The notes under the pieces: model-generated | Databases searched by the model: none | What the model saw: the letters and a program-made list of their open reading frames with translations, nothing else | Told to the model about the DNA's origin: nothing | Assembly (NCBI GenBank): GCA_030744435.1 | Contig: JASLQO010000002.1 | Span: forward strand, 1-64,000 | DNA length: 64,000 bases | Source of the DNA: JASLQO01 sp002327525 | GTDB taxonomy: Bacteria > Pseudomonadota > Gammaproteobacteria > Pseudomonadales > Azotimanducaceae | Direction of reading: 5' to 3' | Part shown: positions 33,628-41,913 of the stretch, in pieces | How positions within the stretch are numbered: the stretch's first letter is position 1 | How the letters are laid out: every line of letters begins with the position of its first letter | Translations under genes and position numbers: made by a program

Positions 33628-34476
33628 ATGTCGAACAACGTACTTGCCCTGGGCAGCCTGTCCCCGGGGCGCGATCTGGATGGATACGTGCAGACGATCA
33701 GCGCGTTTCCCGTATTGTCCCAGGAAGAAGAAAAGCTGCTCGCTGAGCGCTTTTATTATGAAAATGATCTCGATGCGGCCCGCGAACTGGTGCTGTGTCA
33801 CCTTCGTTTTGTCGTGCATCTCGCACGCTCCTACCAGGGCTACGGCCTGCCGCAGGCGGACCTGATCCAGGAAGGCAACGTCGGCCTAATGAAGGCGGTG
33901 AAACGCTTTAACCCGGAGGTGGGCGTGCGCCTGATCTCCTTTGCCGTGCACTGGATCAAGGCCGAGATGCATGAGTTCATTCTGCGCAACTGGCGCATCG
34001 TGAAGGTGGCGACCACCAAGGCGCAACGAAAACTGTTCTTCAATCTGCGTGGTTCGAAGAAGAAGCTTGCCTGGCTGAATGCCGACGAGACGAAAGCGGT
34101 TGCGGATGAACTGGGAGTGAGCACGGCGGAGGTCACGCGAATGGAGAGCCGTCTGGCCGCCAGCGATATGGCGTTCGACGGCTACGATGCGGACGACGAT
34201 GCGATAGGCGCGCCGGCGCACTTCCTGGCGGATGAGGGCAGCGATCCGGCTGACGTGGTGGCGGCCGAAGACTGGCAGCGCTCGGCGCACGAGCAATTGG
34301 GCGCGGCCCTGTTTGGGCTCGACGAGCGCAGTAGAGACATTGTCGAGTCGCGCTGGCTGACCGACGACAAAGCCACTCTGCACGAACTCGCTGAGCGTTA
34401 TGAGGTCTCAGCGGAGCGGATTCGCCAGATCGAAAAAAGCGCTCTGCGGAAACTGCAGAAAGCCATCGCGGCCTGA
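33628..34476 (+). CDS. rpoH: RNA polymerase sigma-32 (heat-shock) factor
   Basis: The 282-residue sigma factor directs transcription of chaperones and proteases. Region 2 is seen in LVLCHLRFVVHLARSYQGYG, DLIQEGNVGLMKAV and VRLISFAVHWIKAEMHEFILRN-type sequence; the RpoH box QRKLFFNLR is at 133-141; region 4 is LHELAERYEVSAERIRQIEK. ATG 33628 has GGAGGT upstream; the frame to 33589 would start inside the promoter. A perfect CIRCE sits over the promoter, which would place rpoH under HrcA repression. Confidence 0.97.
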   Translation: MSNNVLALGSLSPGRDLDGYVQTISAFPVLSQEEEKLLAERFYYENDLDAARELVLCHLRFVVHLARSYQGYGLPQADLIQEGNVGLMKAVKRFNPEVGVRLISFAVHWIKAEMHEFILRNWRIVKVATTKAQRKLFFNLRGSKKKLAWLNADETKAVADELGVSTAEVTRMESRLAASDMAFDGYDADDDAIGAPAHFLADEGSDPADVVAAEDWQRSAHEQLGAALFGLDERSRDIVESRWLTDDKATLHELAERYEVSAERIRQIEKSALRKLQKAIAA

Positions 34477-34516
34477 TACAGTTCTGGGCACGACGACGGT
34501 CTGATCCGGACAGCAA

Positions 34517-34888
34517 GTGACAAAATTCTTTCTGACCGCTGCTGGCGTGTTCGGCGCCAGCGGCGTTTTGCTGGGCGCGTTCGGCGCACATGCGTTACGC
34601 GATCTCTTGGATGAGGGGGGTGGCGGTACCTGGGAGACAGCCGTCATCTATCAGCTTGTTCACGCTGTGGCGTTGACTGGCGTCGGCTTGTGGAGTGGCA
34701 TGAAACCGTCGAAGATCATTCAGATTGCGGGCGTGTGTCTGATAGGCGGAGTGCTACTTTTTTCCGGCAGCCTGTACGTACTCGTTCTACATGGGCCGTC
34801 GTGGCTCGGTCCGGTGACGCCCCTGGGTGGCGTGCTGCTCACGGCCGCCTGGATATGCATTGGGCTTGCAGCGCGCCGGCATGCATAA
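34517..34888 (+). CDS. DUF423 family small membrane protein
   Basis: The 123-residue protein has about four transmembrane helices. FFLTAAGVFGASGVLLGAFGAHAL, TAVIYQLVHAVALTGVG, GGVLLFSGSLYVLVL and GPVTPLGGVLLTAAW are the DUF423 (YgdD-like) signatures. Function unknown. GTG 34517 lacks a strong ribosome site but gives the usual start. It overlaps trmB by 8 bases. Confidence 0.88.
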   Translation: MTKFFLTAAGVFGASGVLLGAFGAHALRDLLDEGGGGTWETAVIYQLVHAVALTGVGLWSGMKPSKIIQIAGVCLIGGVLLFSGSLYVLVLHGPSWLGPVTPLGGVLLTAAWICIGLAARRHA

Positions 34889-35546
34889 CTCGTCCAAGTA
34901 TGTGCGCCGCCGTGGACGCCTGACACGCGGGCAGAGCCGTGCCCTGAGAGAGTTGTCGGGCAGGTACGTTCTCGACTCTGAAGCTATTCCTGCGCACTGG
35001 CACGCTGCGTTCGGGCGCGCGGCACCGCTCGGGGTGGAGATCGGTTTCGGAATGGGTCATGCGCTCCTCGCCTGGGCCCGGGAGGCGCCGCACCTCAATC
35101 TGGTGGGCATCGAACTCTACGAACCGGGCATCGGTCATATCCTGCGCGAGATCCGGGCGCAGGTGCTCGAAAATATCCGGATATTGCAGGCGGAGGCCAC
35201 GCAGGCGGTCGAGACCGGTTTCGAGCGGGGCACACTCGCTGAAATCCGCATCTTTTTTCCCGATCCGTGGCCAAAGCAGAAGCACCGCAAGCGCAGGCTC
35301 ATCCAACCGGCTTTCGTGGAGATGCTGGCGGAGCGACTCGCGCCCGGCGGATTGCTGCTGCTGGCCACGGACTGGGAGGATTACGCTAAACACATGCTGG
35401 CGGTGTGTGACGCGTTGGAAGTGCTGGAAAACTGCCACGATGGGTTTGCACCTCGTGCCATGCGACCGACGACCCACTTCGAGGTACGCGGACGCGGACG
35501 CGGACATGATGTATGGGATCTCGCTTATCGCCGACAAAATGGCTGA
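34881..35546 (+). CDS. trmB: tRNA (guanine-46-N7)-methyltransferase
   Basis: The 221-residue SAM enzyme makes m7G46 in tRNA. LGVEIGFGMGHALLAWA is SAM motif I, NLVGIELYEPGIG and IRIFFPDPWPKQKHRKRRLI are conserved, and THFEVRGRGRGHDVWDLAY is the C-terminal signature. A hexanucleotide (ACGCGG) is tandemly repeated three times at 35486-35503 and writes the RGRGRG in that tail. ATG 34881 starts inside the DUF423 gene. It converges with hemW. Confidence 0.95.
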   Translation: MHNSSKYVRRRGRLTRGQSRALRELSGRYVLDSEAIPAHWHAAFGRAAPLGVEIGFGMGHALLAWAREAPHLNLVGIELYEPGIGHILREIRAQVLENIRILQAEATQAVETGFERGTLAEIRIFFPDPWPKQKHRKRRLIQPAFVEMLAERLAPGGLLLLATDWEDYAKHMLAVCDALEVLENCHDGFAPRAMRPTTHFEVRGRGRGHDVWDLAYRRQNG

Positions 35547-35554
35547 TGGCGGTC

Positions 35555-36649
35555 TCAGAGGAAGCGGGCGATCAGCGCGTTGAGGTGATCATAGCCGAGT
35601 GCAGTGGCCGCGATGTGCGTGTCACGGACCAGACCTTGCTGTACGGCCTCGTGCCACTGGGATGCGAGGTGCTCCCATGGAACGCCTGTCGATGCTTCGA
35701 AATGTTCGAACGGAACGCCATCGACCAGCCGCAGCGCGTTCATCATGAACTCTGCGGGTAACTCCGCCGCTATAACCGGCTGCTCGGCAGGAGAGCAGGG
35801 TTCGGCGAGATAGCGTCGGGGTTGTCGTGGCTGAACGGTGCGCACCACGCTTGCGCCGTGTGTCAGCTTGCCGTGCGCACCGGCACCGATACCGACGTAG
35901 TCACCGAAGCTCCAGTAATTCAGATTGTGCTGGCACTCCTTGCCGGCCAACGCATATGCAGAAACCTCGTAGCGCCGGTAACCGTGCTCCGCCAGCAGGT
36001 TACGCCCTTCCGTTTCCAGCTCGATGACGGTGTCGATATCCGGCAATGCGGGGGGCCGGTTGGCGAACTCGGTGCGGGGTTCGATGGTGAGTTGGTACCA
36101 GCTGATGTGCTCCGGTTTGAGATCCGTGGCCGCGCGCAGGTCAGTGAGTGCTTCCTCCGGGCTCTGACCGGGCAGCGCGTACATGAGATCGAGATTTATA
36201 TTGCAGAATCCTGCTGTCCGGGCGGTATGGAAGCAGCTGGCTATGTCGTTGGCGGAGTGTATCCGGCCGATTTGTGCGAGCCTGGAATCGTCGAACGACT
36301 GGGCGCCTAGAGATAGCCGGTTGATACCAGCTTCAATGTAGCCTTCCAGCTCACGGTGCTCGGTGGCACCCGGATTGGCCTCCACGGTGATCTCGGCGCC
36401 TCTCGTAACGAATACCTCCGCTAACAAACGCGCAAACGAGCCTGGTGAGAACAGGCTCGGCGTACCTCCGCCGAAAAACACGGTGCGAAAGCCCTGGCTT
36501 GCAGGGTAGCCCTGCAGGTCGCGAATCAGAGCGTCGATATAATCGGTCTCGGGGAGCGCCCGTTTGCCGATGGGGTGAGAGTCGAAATCACAGTACGGGC
36601 ACTTGCGCACGCACCAGGGATAATGCACATAGAGTGACGTCGCGTTCAC
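35555..36649 (-). CDS. hemW: HemW, radical-SAM heme chaperone
   Basis: The 364-residue protein has the CxxxCxxC cluster CVRKCPYC and FFGGGTPSLF. It carries HNLNYW (typical of HemW rather than HemN) and GIGAGAHG. HemW is thought to deliver heme to respiratory enzymes and is not itself the coproporphyrinogen oxidase. GTG 36649 gives MNATSLYVHYPWCVRKC; it overlaps the rdgB stop by 4 bases (GTGA). The longer frame to 36922 runs through rdgB antiframe sequence and is rejected. Confidence 0.93.
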   Translation of the reverse strand: MNATSLYVHYPWCVRKCPYCDFDSHPIGKRALPETDYIDALIRDLQGYPASQGFRTVFFGGGTPSLFSPGSFARLLAEVFVTRGAEITVEANPGATEHRELEGYIEAGINRLSLGAQSFDDSRLAQIGRIHSANDIASCFHTARTAGFCNINLDLMYALPGQSPEEALTDLRAATDLKPEHISWYQLTIEPRTEFANRPPALPDIDTVIELETEGRNLLAEHGYRRYEVSAYALAGKECQHNLNYWSFGDYVGIGAGAHGKLTHGASVVRTVQPRQPRRYLAEPCSPAEQPVIAAELPAEFMMNALRLVDGVPFEHFEASTGVPWEHLASQWHEAVQQGLVRDTHIAATALGYDHLNALIARFL

Positions 36650-37233
36650 GGCTCTGCGCGCAACGCCTCTACGAGCGCCGCGGTTGCCTGGCCCCGGTGA
36701 CTCAGCCGGTTCTTGTCGCGGGGATCTAGCTCCGCCGAAGTCTTGCCGAGATCCGGAAGCAGAAACAGTGGGTCGTAGCCGAAACCGTTTTCGCCACGTG
36801 GTGTTTCGATGAGTGTGCCGTGCCAAGCGGCCGTGGCCAACAGCGGTGCGGGGTCGTCCTTCGAGCGCAGGAACACCAGCGCGCAGTAGAAGTAGGCACG
36901 CCTGTCGGCGATGCCGCGGCACTCGGCCAGGAGTTTGGCGTTGTTGCTCGAATCGTCAGCACCCGCTCCCGCATAGCGTGCTGAGTAGATGCCGGGCTGG
37001 CCGCCGAGCGCTGGTACCACCAGCCCTGAGTCGTCTGCAATTGCGGGACGCAGTGCTATCGCACTTGCGTGGCGCGCCTTCTCCAGTGCGTTCTCCACGA
37101 ACGTGGTGGCGGTCTCGGGAGCCGATTCTATGCCGAGCTCCGCCTGCGGGCACAGCGCCAGGTTCAGGGGGGCGAGCAGAATGCCGAGCTCGTGCAACTT
37201 GCCCCGGTTGGAACTTGCGAGAACGATTTCCAT
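36646..37233 (-). CDS. rdgB: XTP/dITP pyrophosphatase
   Basis: The 195-residue enzyme hydrolyses non-canonical purine nucleotides (dITP, XTP) to keep them out of DNA and RNA. LASSNRGKLHELGILL at the N-terminus, FVENALEKARHA, ADDSGL, GIYSARYAG, GFGYDPLFLLP and LSHRGQA are RdgB/HAM1 motifs. ATG 37233 shares one base with the stop of the DUF4426 gene, which decides the start over GTG 37236. Confidence 0.96.
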   Translation of the reverse strand: MEIVLASSNRGKLHELGILLAPLNLALCPQAELGIESAPETATTFVENALEKARHASAIALRPAIADDSGLVVPALGGQPGIYSARYAGAGADDSSNNAKLLAECRGIADRRAYFYCALVFLRSKDDPAPLLATAAWHGTLIETPRGENGFGYDPLFLLPDLGKTSAELDPRDKNRLSHRGQATAALVEALRAEP

Positions 37234-37655
37234 CACTCGTCCCGGTAGATCTTCTGGCCAAACGTCAGTGTGTGGGTGCGATCATCGGGTGGAGTGATCT
37301 CTACGTGGAACGCCAGCAACTCCTGGTCGGTGTAGCGAAGGGTGGTGAGGTAGTAGACTGCCTGGCCTTCGACCACCTCGGTGAAGGTGAGAGTGGTTTG
37401 CTGGCTGAGTAGATTCGTGACCGATCCTTCGAGCACCGCAGTGGTTGCGCGGCCTTCATCGTCGAGGATGGAGATATTGACGAAGGCGATATCCCGAGCC
37501 CGCCTGATTCCGTATTGGGCTGCGATGCTGGGATTCAGCGTCGTGCTTGGCAAGGCGATATAGTGCACGGCCCAGGGTCCCAGGCGTTGCATCTGTTCGG
37601 CAATTGCGGCGGGGGATGCGAACACACACATGAGCATGACGATCATGCGCTTCAA
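37233..37655 (-). CDS. DUF4426 exported protein
   Basis: The 140-residue protein starts with MKRMIVMLMCVFASPAAIAEQ, a signal peptide if TTG 37655 is used. It is TTGA-coupled to metW; ATG 37646 is an alternative that loses the positive n-region. The mature part HYIALPSTTLNPSIAAQYGI and NISILDDEGRATTAVLEG fits DUF4426, a family often next to metX/metW. Function unknown. Confidence 0.82.
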   Translation of the reverse strand: MKRMIVMLMCVFASPAAIAEQMQRLGPWAVHYIALPSTTLNPSIAAQYGIRRARDIAFVNISILDDEGRATTAVLEGSVTNLLSQQTTLTFTEVVEGQAVYYLTTLRYTDQELLAFHVEITPPDDRTHTLTFGQKIYRDE

Positions 37656-38248
37656 GTGGGTTTTCCGAGGCGGTAGATGGCCACCGTGCCGAACAGGTTG
37701 GGAAACTGGTTGAGCAGGGGTCGCGGGTGATAGTGCGCATTGACCACGAATCGTTGAATGATCTCCAGCCGCTTGTCTCGGACCAGGTTTTCGAAATCTC
37801 TGAAGGTGCACAGGTGAATGTTGGGTGTTTCGAACCAGGTGTGCGGCAGGTGACGCGCCACGGGCATGCGGCCGCGCATCAGCAGCTGTGCGCGGCAGCG
37901 CCAGTGACCGAAGTTGGGGAAGGTCACGATGCACTCTTCTCCGATGCGGAGCATTTCGTCAAGCATGAGGTCGGGGTGACGCACGGACTGGAGCGTTTCT
38001 GCCATGACGACCATGTCGAAACTGGCATCTTCGAAGTTGGCAAGACCCTCGTCGAGGTTCTGTTCAACGACGTTCACGCCCTTGGCCAGGCAGGTGGTGA
38101 TGTTGTCCCGATCCACATCCAGGCCATAGCCGTTGATTTGTTTGTTTTGCGCGAGGTGGGCCAGCAGATCACCGGTGCCGCAGCCGAGGTCCAGAACCCG
38201 GGCGCCGGGATTGACCAGGTCGGTGATGATCTCAAGATCGGGTCTCAT
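37652..38248 (-). CDS. metW: MetW, methyltransferase-like methionine biosynthesis protein
   Basis: The 198-residue class I methyltransferase-fold protein has the SAM motif VLDLGCGTGDLLAHL, the conserved VVMAETLQSVRHP and CIVTFPNFGHWRCRAQLL. MetW is linked to MetX function, and in some proteobacteria is needed for homoserine acylation. It overlaps metX by 4 bases (ATGA) and the next gene by 4. Confidence 0.95.
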   Translation of the reverse strand: MRPDLEIITDLVNPGARVLDLGCGTGDLLAHLAQNKQINGYGLDVDRDNITTCLAKGVNVVEQNLDEGLANFEDASFDMVVMAETLQSVRHPDLMLDEMLRIGEECIVTFPNFGHWRCRAQLLMRGRMPVARHLPHTWFETPNIHLCTFRDFENLVRDKRLEIIQRFVVNAHYHPRPLLNQFPNLFGTVAIYRLGKPT

Positions 38249-39414
38249 TCCGGGGTCTCCGTGGCGGGGCTATCGAGTCCGTCTGCCACGCGCGCCAGGT
38301 AGGTGCCGAGTACTTCGAGGTAACGGGGCAGCGGCAGCAGAAACGAATCGTGGCCGTGTTCAGATGCAATAATGGCGCTGGCGACGTTTTTCCGGGCGGC
38401 GATAAGCGCGCTGACGATTTCCTTGGACCGGCTCACGGGAAATCGCCAGTCGGTGGTGAAGGAAAGGACGAGGAAGTTACAGCTTGCCCTGCGCAGTGCG
38501 ACAACCAGGTCGTCGTCATGGGCACCGGCAGGGTCGAAGTAATCCAGCGCCCTGGTCATCAGCAAATAGGTGTTGGCGTCGAACCGCCGCGAGAAGGACT
38601 GCCCCTGATAGCGCAGATAGCTCTCGACCTGGAACTCGACATCCTGCGTGCTGTTGAGATCGCCGGATTTGAGTTCTCGGCCGAATTTCTGACCCATCCC
38701 GTCATCCGAAAGGTAGGTGACATGGCCGATCATTCGTGCCAGCCCCAGACCATGCTCCGGGATGGTGCTGGTGTTCACATAGTGTCCGTCGCCATAGCCA
38801 GGGTCATTGATGATGGCCTGCCGGGCGATTTCGTTGAACGCGATATTCTGTGCGGAGAGCTTCGCGGCTGATGCGATGAGCACCGCGGTTGCGAGGCGCT
38901 CGGGATAGTCGATGGCCCATTGAAGTGCCTGCATTCCGCCCAGACTTCCACCGATGACCGCGGCGAAGCGTTGTATGCCCAGGTGATCCGCGAGCAGCGC
39001 CTGGCTGCGTACCCAGTCGATGACGGTAACGGTGGGGAAATCGGGTCCATAAGGTTTGCCGGTAGCGCTATCTACGCTCACCGGACCGGTGCTGCCATTG
39101 CAGCCGCCTAGGTTATTGAGCGAGACGACGCAAAAACGGTCCGTATCGATGGGTTTGCCGGGCCCGATACAGGTATCCCACCACCCTGGCTTCGCGTCGT
39201 CCGTGCTGTGGTAGCCGGCGGCGTGGTGATGTCCGGACAAGGCGTGGCACACCAGAACGGCATTGCTTCGTGCGGCGTTGAGTTGTCCGTAGATCTCATA
39301 GACCAGAGTGAAGCCATCGAGCGCCACGCCGCACTGCAGTAGGAAGGCATCCGGGTACTCGAACGAGCTGGGTGTTACCACACCGACGGAATCGGGAGGG
39401 ATCTGCTCTGGCAT
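38245..39414 (-). CDS. metX: Homoserine O-acyltransferase MetX
   Basis: The 389-residue alpha/beta hydrolase-fold enzyme acylates homoserine, the first committed step of methionine synthesis. The nucleophile Ser is in GGSLGGMQALQW, the acid in TTDWRFP, and the His in EHGHDSFL. MetX-type enzymes may use acetyl- or succinyl-CoA; in Pseudomonas it is succinyl, and sequence alone cannot settle it. ATG 39414 is preferred over TTG 39429. The start of a five-gene chain with 1-4 base overlaps: metX, metW, DUF4426, rdgB, hemW. Confidence 0.95.
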   Translation of the reverse strand: MPEQIPPDSVGVVTPSSFEYPDAFLLQCGVALDGFTLVYEIYGQLNAARSNAVLVCHALSGHHHAAGYHSTDDAKPGWWDTCIGPGKPIDTDRFCVVSLNNLGGCNGSTGPVSVDSATGKPYGPDFPTVTVIDWVRSQALLADHLGIQRFAAVIGGSLGGMQALQWAIDYPERLATAVLIASAAKLSAQNIAFNEIARQAIINDPGYGDGHYVNTSTIPEHGLGLARMIGHVTYLSDDGMGQKFGRELKSGDLNSTQDVEFQVESYLRYQGQSFSRRFDANTYLLMTRALDYFDPAGAHDDDLVVALRRASCNFLVLSFTTDWRFPVSRSKEIVSALIAARKNVASAIIASEHGHDSFLLPLPRYLEVLGTYLARVADGLDSPATETPE

Positions 39415-39470
39415 AGTTTCTGGGCGCAATGATCGCGTTGATTAAGGGGAGGCGAGTCTATCGGCGGCTC

Positions 39471-39495
39471 TTCGCACCTTCAACCGATGTGCGAA
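39471..39495. promoter_or_regulatory. Inverted repeat TTCGCAC-N11-GTGCGAA between metX and the small acidic gene
   Basis: The two 7-bp arms are perfect (39471-39477 and 39489-39495), with centres 18 bases apart, about two helical turns. It lies 57 bases before the metX ATG and 90 before the divergent small gene, a good operator position. It does not match the MetJ (AGACGTCT) or MetR (TGAA-N5-TTCA) sites. Confidence 0.4.
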
Positions 39496-39584
39496 CGGTC
39501 TGAAACATGATCTGGTTCACAGTGTTCGGGTGGAGGCCACATACCATCTGTCCTTCACCAACAACAGCGGAAGGGTCTGGCATC

Positions 39585-39755
39585 ATGGACGACCAGAGCT
39601 TGAAGTACGATCTCGACGTGGAAGCAGAGGATTTCGAGGATGAAGAGATAAAGGCGTCGGACCCGAAGGCGTTCTATGCCTCGATGAGGGCGGCACTGAA
39701 GCACCTCAAGGCGTTTGAAGCAGAACTGGACAATTCATACATCGATGTCGCGTGA
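39585..39755 (+). CDS. Small acidic protein of unknown function
   Basis: The 56-residue product, MDDQSLKYDLDVEAEDFEDE at its start, is strongly acidic and helical in its second half (AFYASMRAALKHLKAFEAEL). ATG 39585 has GGAAGGG at about 8 bases, a real ribosome site, which with the composition argues for a gene. No signal peptide or motif is recognised. It sits alone on the plus strand between metX and yggT. Confidence 0.55.
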   Translation: MDDQSLKYDLDVEAEDFEDEEIKASDPKAFYASMRAALKHLKAFEAELDNSYIDVA

Positions 39756-39810
39756 CGCGCGAGTCATGTTTCTGCGGTTCTGGGCACAACCCTCCGGCGC
39801 TTAGTGTTCC

Positions 39811-40368
39811 CTAACCAAGGAACACGGAACGGAACATCTCCGGGAGCGCCGACTCCAGCACGATCAGCACCAGAATGACCAGCATGGGTGAGAGGTCGAG
39901 GCCACCCATGGCGGGAATGATGCGGCGCGCGGGCGCCAGAATGGGGTCCACCAGCTGCTGCACCAGGGCAAGTGCGGGATGATGGTTGCCGGGTGCGATC
40001 CAGCTGGCCACGATCATGATGATGATCGCCCACTTGAACACGAACAGAATCCCCAACAACACCTCCAGCAGTCCGTAGGAGACGACGAAGACGGCATTGC
40101 CGATCAGCGCGTCACTTAGCGCGGCCAGCAGATACACCTGTCCAACGACCGCGGCCCACGCGGCAAGGAACGATGCATAATCGATACTCCCCCGCCCCGG
40201 CAGGATCAACCGTATGGGTTTGAGCAGCACGTCGGTGATCTTGACCACCCCCTGTGAGATCGGGTTGTAGAAATCCACGCGGCACGCCTGCAACAGAAAT
40301 CGCAGGACGAAGAAAAACACCCCTGCCTGGAAGACAAACCGGACGACGAGTTCGAGGGTGTTGGACAT
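39811..40368 (-). CDS. yggT: YggT family membrane protein
   Basis: The 185-residue protein is a double YGGT repeat: VVRFVFQAGVFFFVLRFLLQ and ILFVFKWAIIIMIVASWIAP each precede a DPILxPxR-like loop (PLxRLILPG; VDPILAPARRIIPAMGGLD). Four helices are expected. YggT proteins have been tied to osmotic shock and division-site membrane organisation in various bacteria, without a firm role. It follows proC by 40 bases in the yggS-proC-yggT operon. Confidence 0.93.
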   Translation of the reverse strand: MSNTLELVVRFVFQAGVFFFVLRFLLQACRVDFYNPISQGVVKITDVLLKPIRLILPGRGSIDYASFLAAWAAVVGQVYLLAALSDALIGNAVFVVSYGLLEVLLGILFVFKWAIIIMIVASWIAPGNHHPALALVQQLVDPILAPARRIIPAMGGLDLSPMLVILVLIVLESALPEMFRSVFLG

Positions 40369-40408
40369 GCAGGGGTTTCCTAGAGTATCTGTGGACTGCG
40401 AGGGTGCA

Positions 40409-41215
40409 TCATAGTTCTTCCGCCAGCGTTCTGGCCCGCAGTGCGGCTTCGCGCAAAGCAGACACGACATGCTCGTGCGTGTGTGCTTCGTCGAGGGATT
40501 TGAGGGCAGCCTCCGTCGTGCCGCCTGGGGAGGTGACGTTGGCGCGGAGTATGCCGGGCGGCGTTTTGGTTTCGGTGGCCATGCGGGCGGCGCCAAGGGC
40601 GGTCTCCACTGTCAGCGTGGCGGCGAGATCCGCAGGCAGGCCGAGGCGAACACCGGCATCGATCATGGCATCCATGAGATAGAAGAAGTAGGCGGGACCG
40701 CTACCCGAAACGGCAGTGATGGCATCGAGATCTGCTTCCTCGTTAACCCATACCACACGGCCGACTGCGGACAGCAGCATCTGAGCTTGCGAGCGCTGAG
40801 CATCGCTCACTTGTTCGTTGGCGCACAGTGCGGTGATACCGGCGCGCAGCAACGCGGGCGTGTTGGGCATGCATCGCACGATGGGCTGCGTTGCCTGCGT
40901 CCATTCCCGCAGGTGGCGAACGGCAACGCCCGCACAGATCGATATCAGCAGTTGTGAGTGGCGCAGCTCAAGGGCTTGCACGACCGATCGAGCAGCCTGC
41001 GGCTTCACCGCGAGCAGGACTATGTCAGCGCCTTCGAGTGCTGCGTTGTTGTTCTCAAAGACACGCACGCCAAGGGCACGTATGTTGTTGCGCTGACCTT
41101 CATCGGGATCGCTAGCGTGGAGACCTTGGGGGTCGCGGCCCGCGTCGATGAGCCCGCTGATCAGAGCGTGCGCCATGTTACCGGCACCGATGAAGGCGAT
41201 GGAGGGATCGCTCAC
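40409..41215 (-). CDS. proC: Pyrroline-5-carboxylate reductase
   Basis: The 268-residue NAD(P)H enzyme makes the last step to proline. IAFIGAGNMAHALISGL is the dinucleotide site, VLLAVKPQ, VRCMPNTPA, VSGSGPAYFFYLMDAM and the SPGGTTEAAL substrate loop are conserved. GTG 41215 (MSDPSIAFIGAGNM) overlaps the yggS stop by 4 bases, which fixes the start. Confidence 0.96.
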   Translation of the reverse strand: MSDPSIAFIGAGNMAHALISGLIDAGRDPQGLHASDPDEGQRNNIRALGVRVFENNNAALEGADIVLLAVKPQAARSVVQALELRHSQLLISICAGVAVRHLREWTQATQPIVRCMPNTPALLRAGITALCANEQVSDAQRSQAQMLLSAVGRVVWVNEEADLDAITAVSGSGPAYFFYLMDAMIDAGVRLGLPADLAATLTVETALGAARMATETKTPPGILRANVTSPGGTTEAALKSLDEAHTHEHVVSALREAALRARTLAEEL

Positions 41216-41913
41216 GGGGCGGCCTCCTCGCCGATCCTCGCGGCCCGGGGTCCGAAAATATCGGTGCCGATGCGTACCAGTGTCGCCCCGTTGGCGATGG
41301 CCAGCTCCATATCGGCACTCATTCCCATGGACAGCGTATCCCATTGCGGGTCCTGCGAGCGCCGCAGATCATTAAAGAGAACGTGCATGCGTTGAAAACT
41401 CTCCTCGGCATTTCCATTACGCTCTAATATCGTCATAAGGCCTCGTACTGCAAGCCCCGGCAGTGCTTTTGTGGCCTCTACCAGCTCCTGTGCGGCCCCG
41501 GGTGCGACCCCACTCTTGGCCGGATCGGCGTCGATGTTCACCTGTATCAGAACGTTGAGCACTTTGTCCGCCGGGCACTGATCTGACAGGCGCCTTGCAA
41601 TCTTGTACCGGTCGAGCGTGTGTACCCAATGAAAGTGGCGGGCGATGTCACGGGTCTTGTTGGACTGAATCGCACCGATGAAGTGCCAGGTCAGTCTAAG
41701 CCCTTGCAGGCTGACTATTTTGCGCACGGCCTCCTGAAGATAGTTCTCGCCAAAATCGCGCTGACCAGCCGTCGCCGCGGCGCGGATGTCGCCCTCGGAT
41801 TTGGTCTTGGAAACGGCCAGTAACCTAACCTCGCCAGCCGTCTGCCCGGCTGCTTGCTCAGCGGCCGCGATGCGGGCCCGGGTACGGGTCAGATTGTGGG
41901 AGACAAAGAGCAA
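41212..41913 (-). CDS. yggS: YggS/PLPBP family pyridoxal phosphate homeostasis protein
   Basis: The 233-residue PLP-binding barrel lacks known catalysis and buffers PLP. The PLP Lys is in LLAVSKTKSEGDI; FGENYLQEAVRKI, WHFIGAIQSNK and LSMGMSADMELAI are conserved. TTG 41913 is the only start that matches the usual N-terminus (SHNLTRTRARI). It is coupled with proC; the reverse strand carries pilT 362 bases away. Confidence 0.94.
   Translation of the reverse strand: MLFVSHNLTRTRARIAAAEQAAGQTAGEVRLLAVSKTKSEGDIRAAATAGQRDFGENYLQEAVRKIVSLQGLRLTWHFIGAIQSNKTRDIARHFHWVHTLDRYKIARRLSDQCPADKVLNVLIQVNIDADPAKSGVAPGAAQELVEATKALPGLAVRGLMTILERNGNAEESFQRMHVLFNDLRRSQDPQWDTLSMGMSADMELAIANGATLVRIGTDIFGPRAARIGEEAAP

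Noticed and set aside
39501..39519. TGAA-N11-TTCA as a MetR site upstream of metX
   Set aside because: MetR sites have a 5-base spacer; here it is 11, and no other MetR feature is present.
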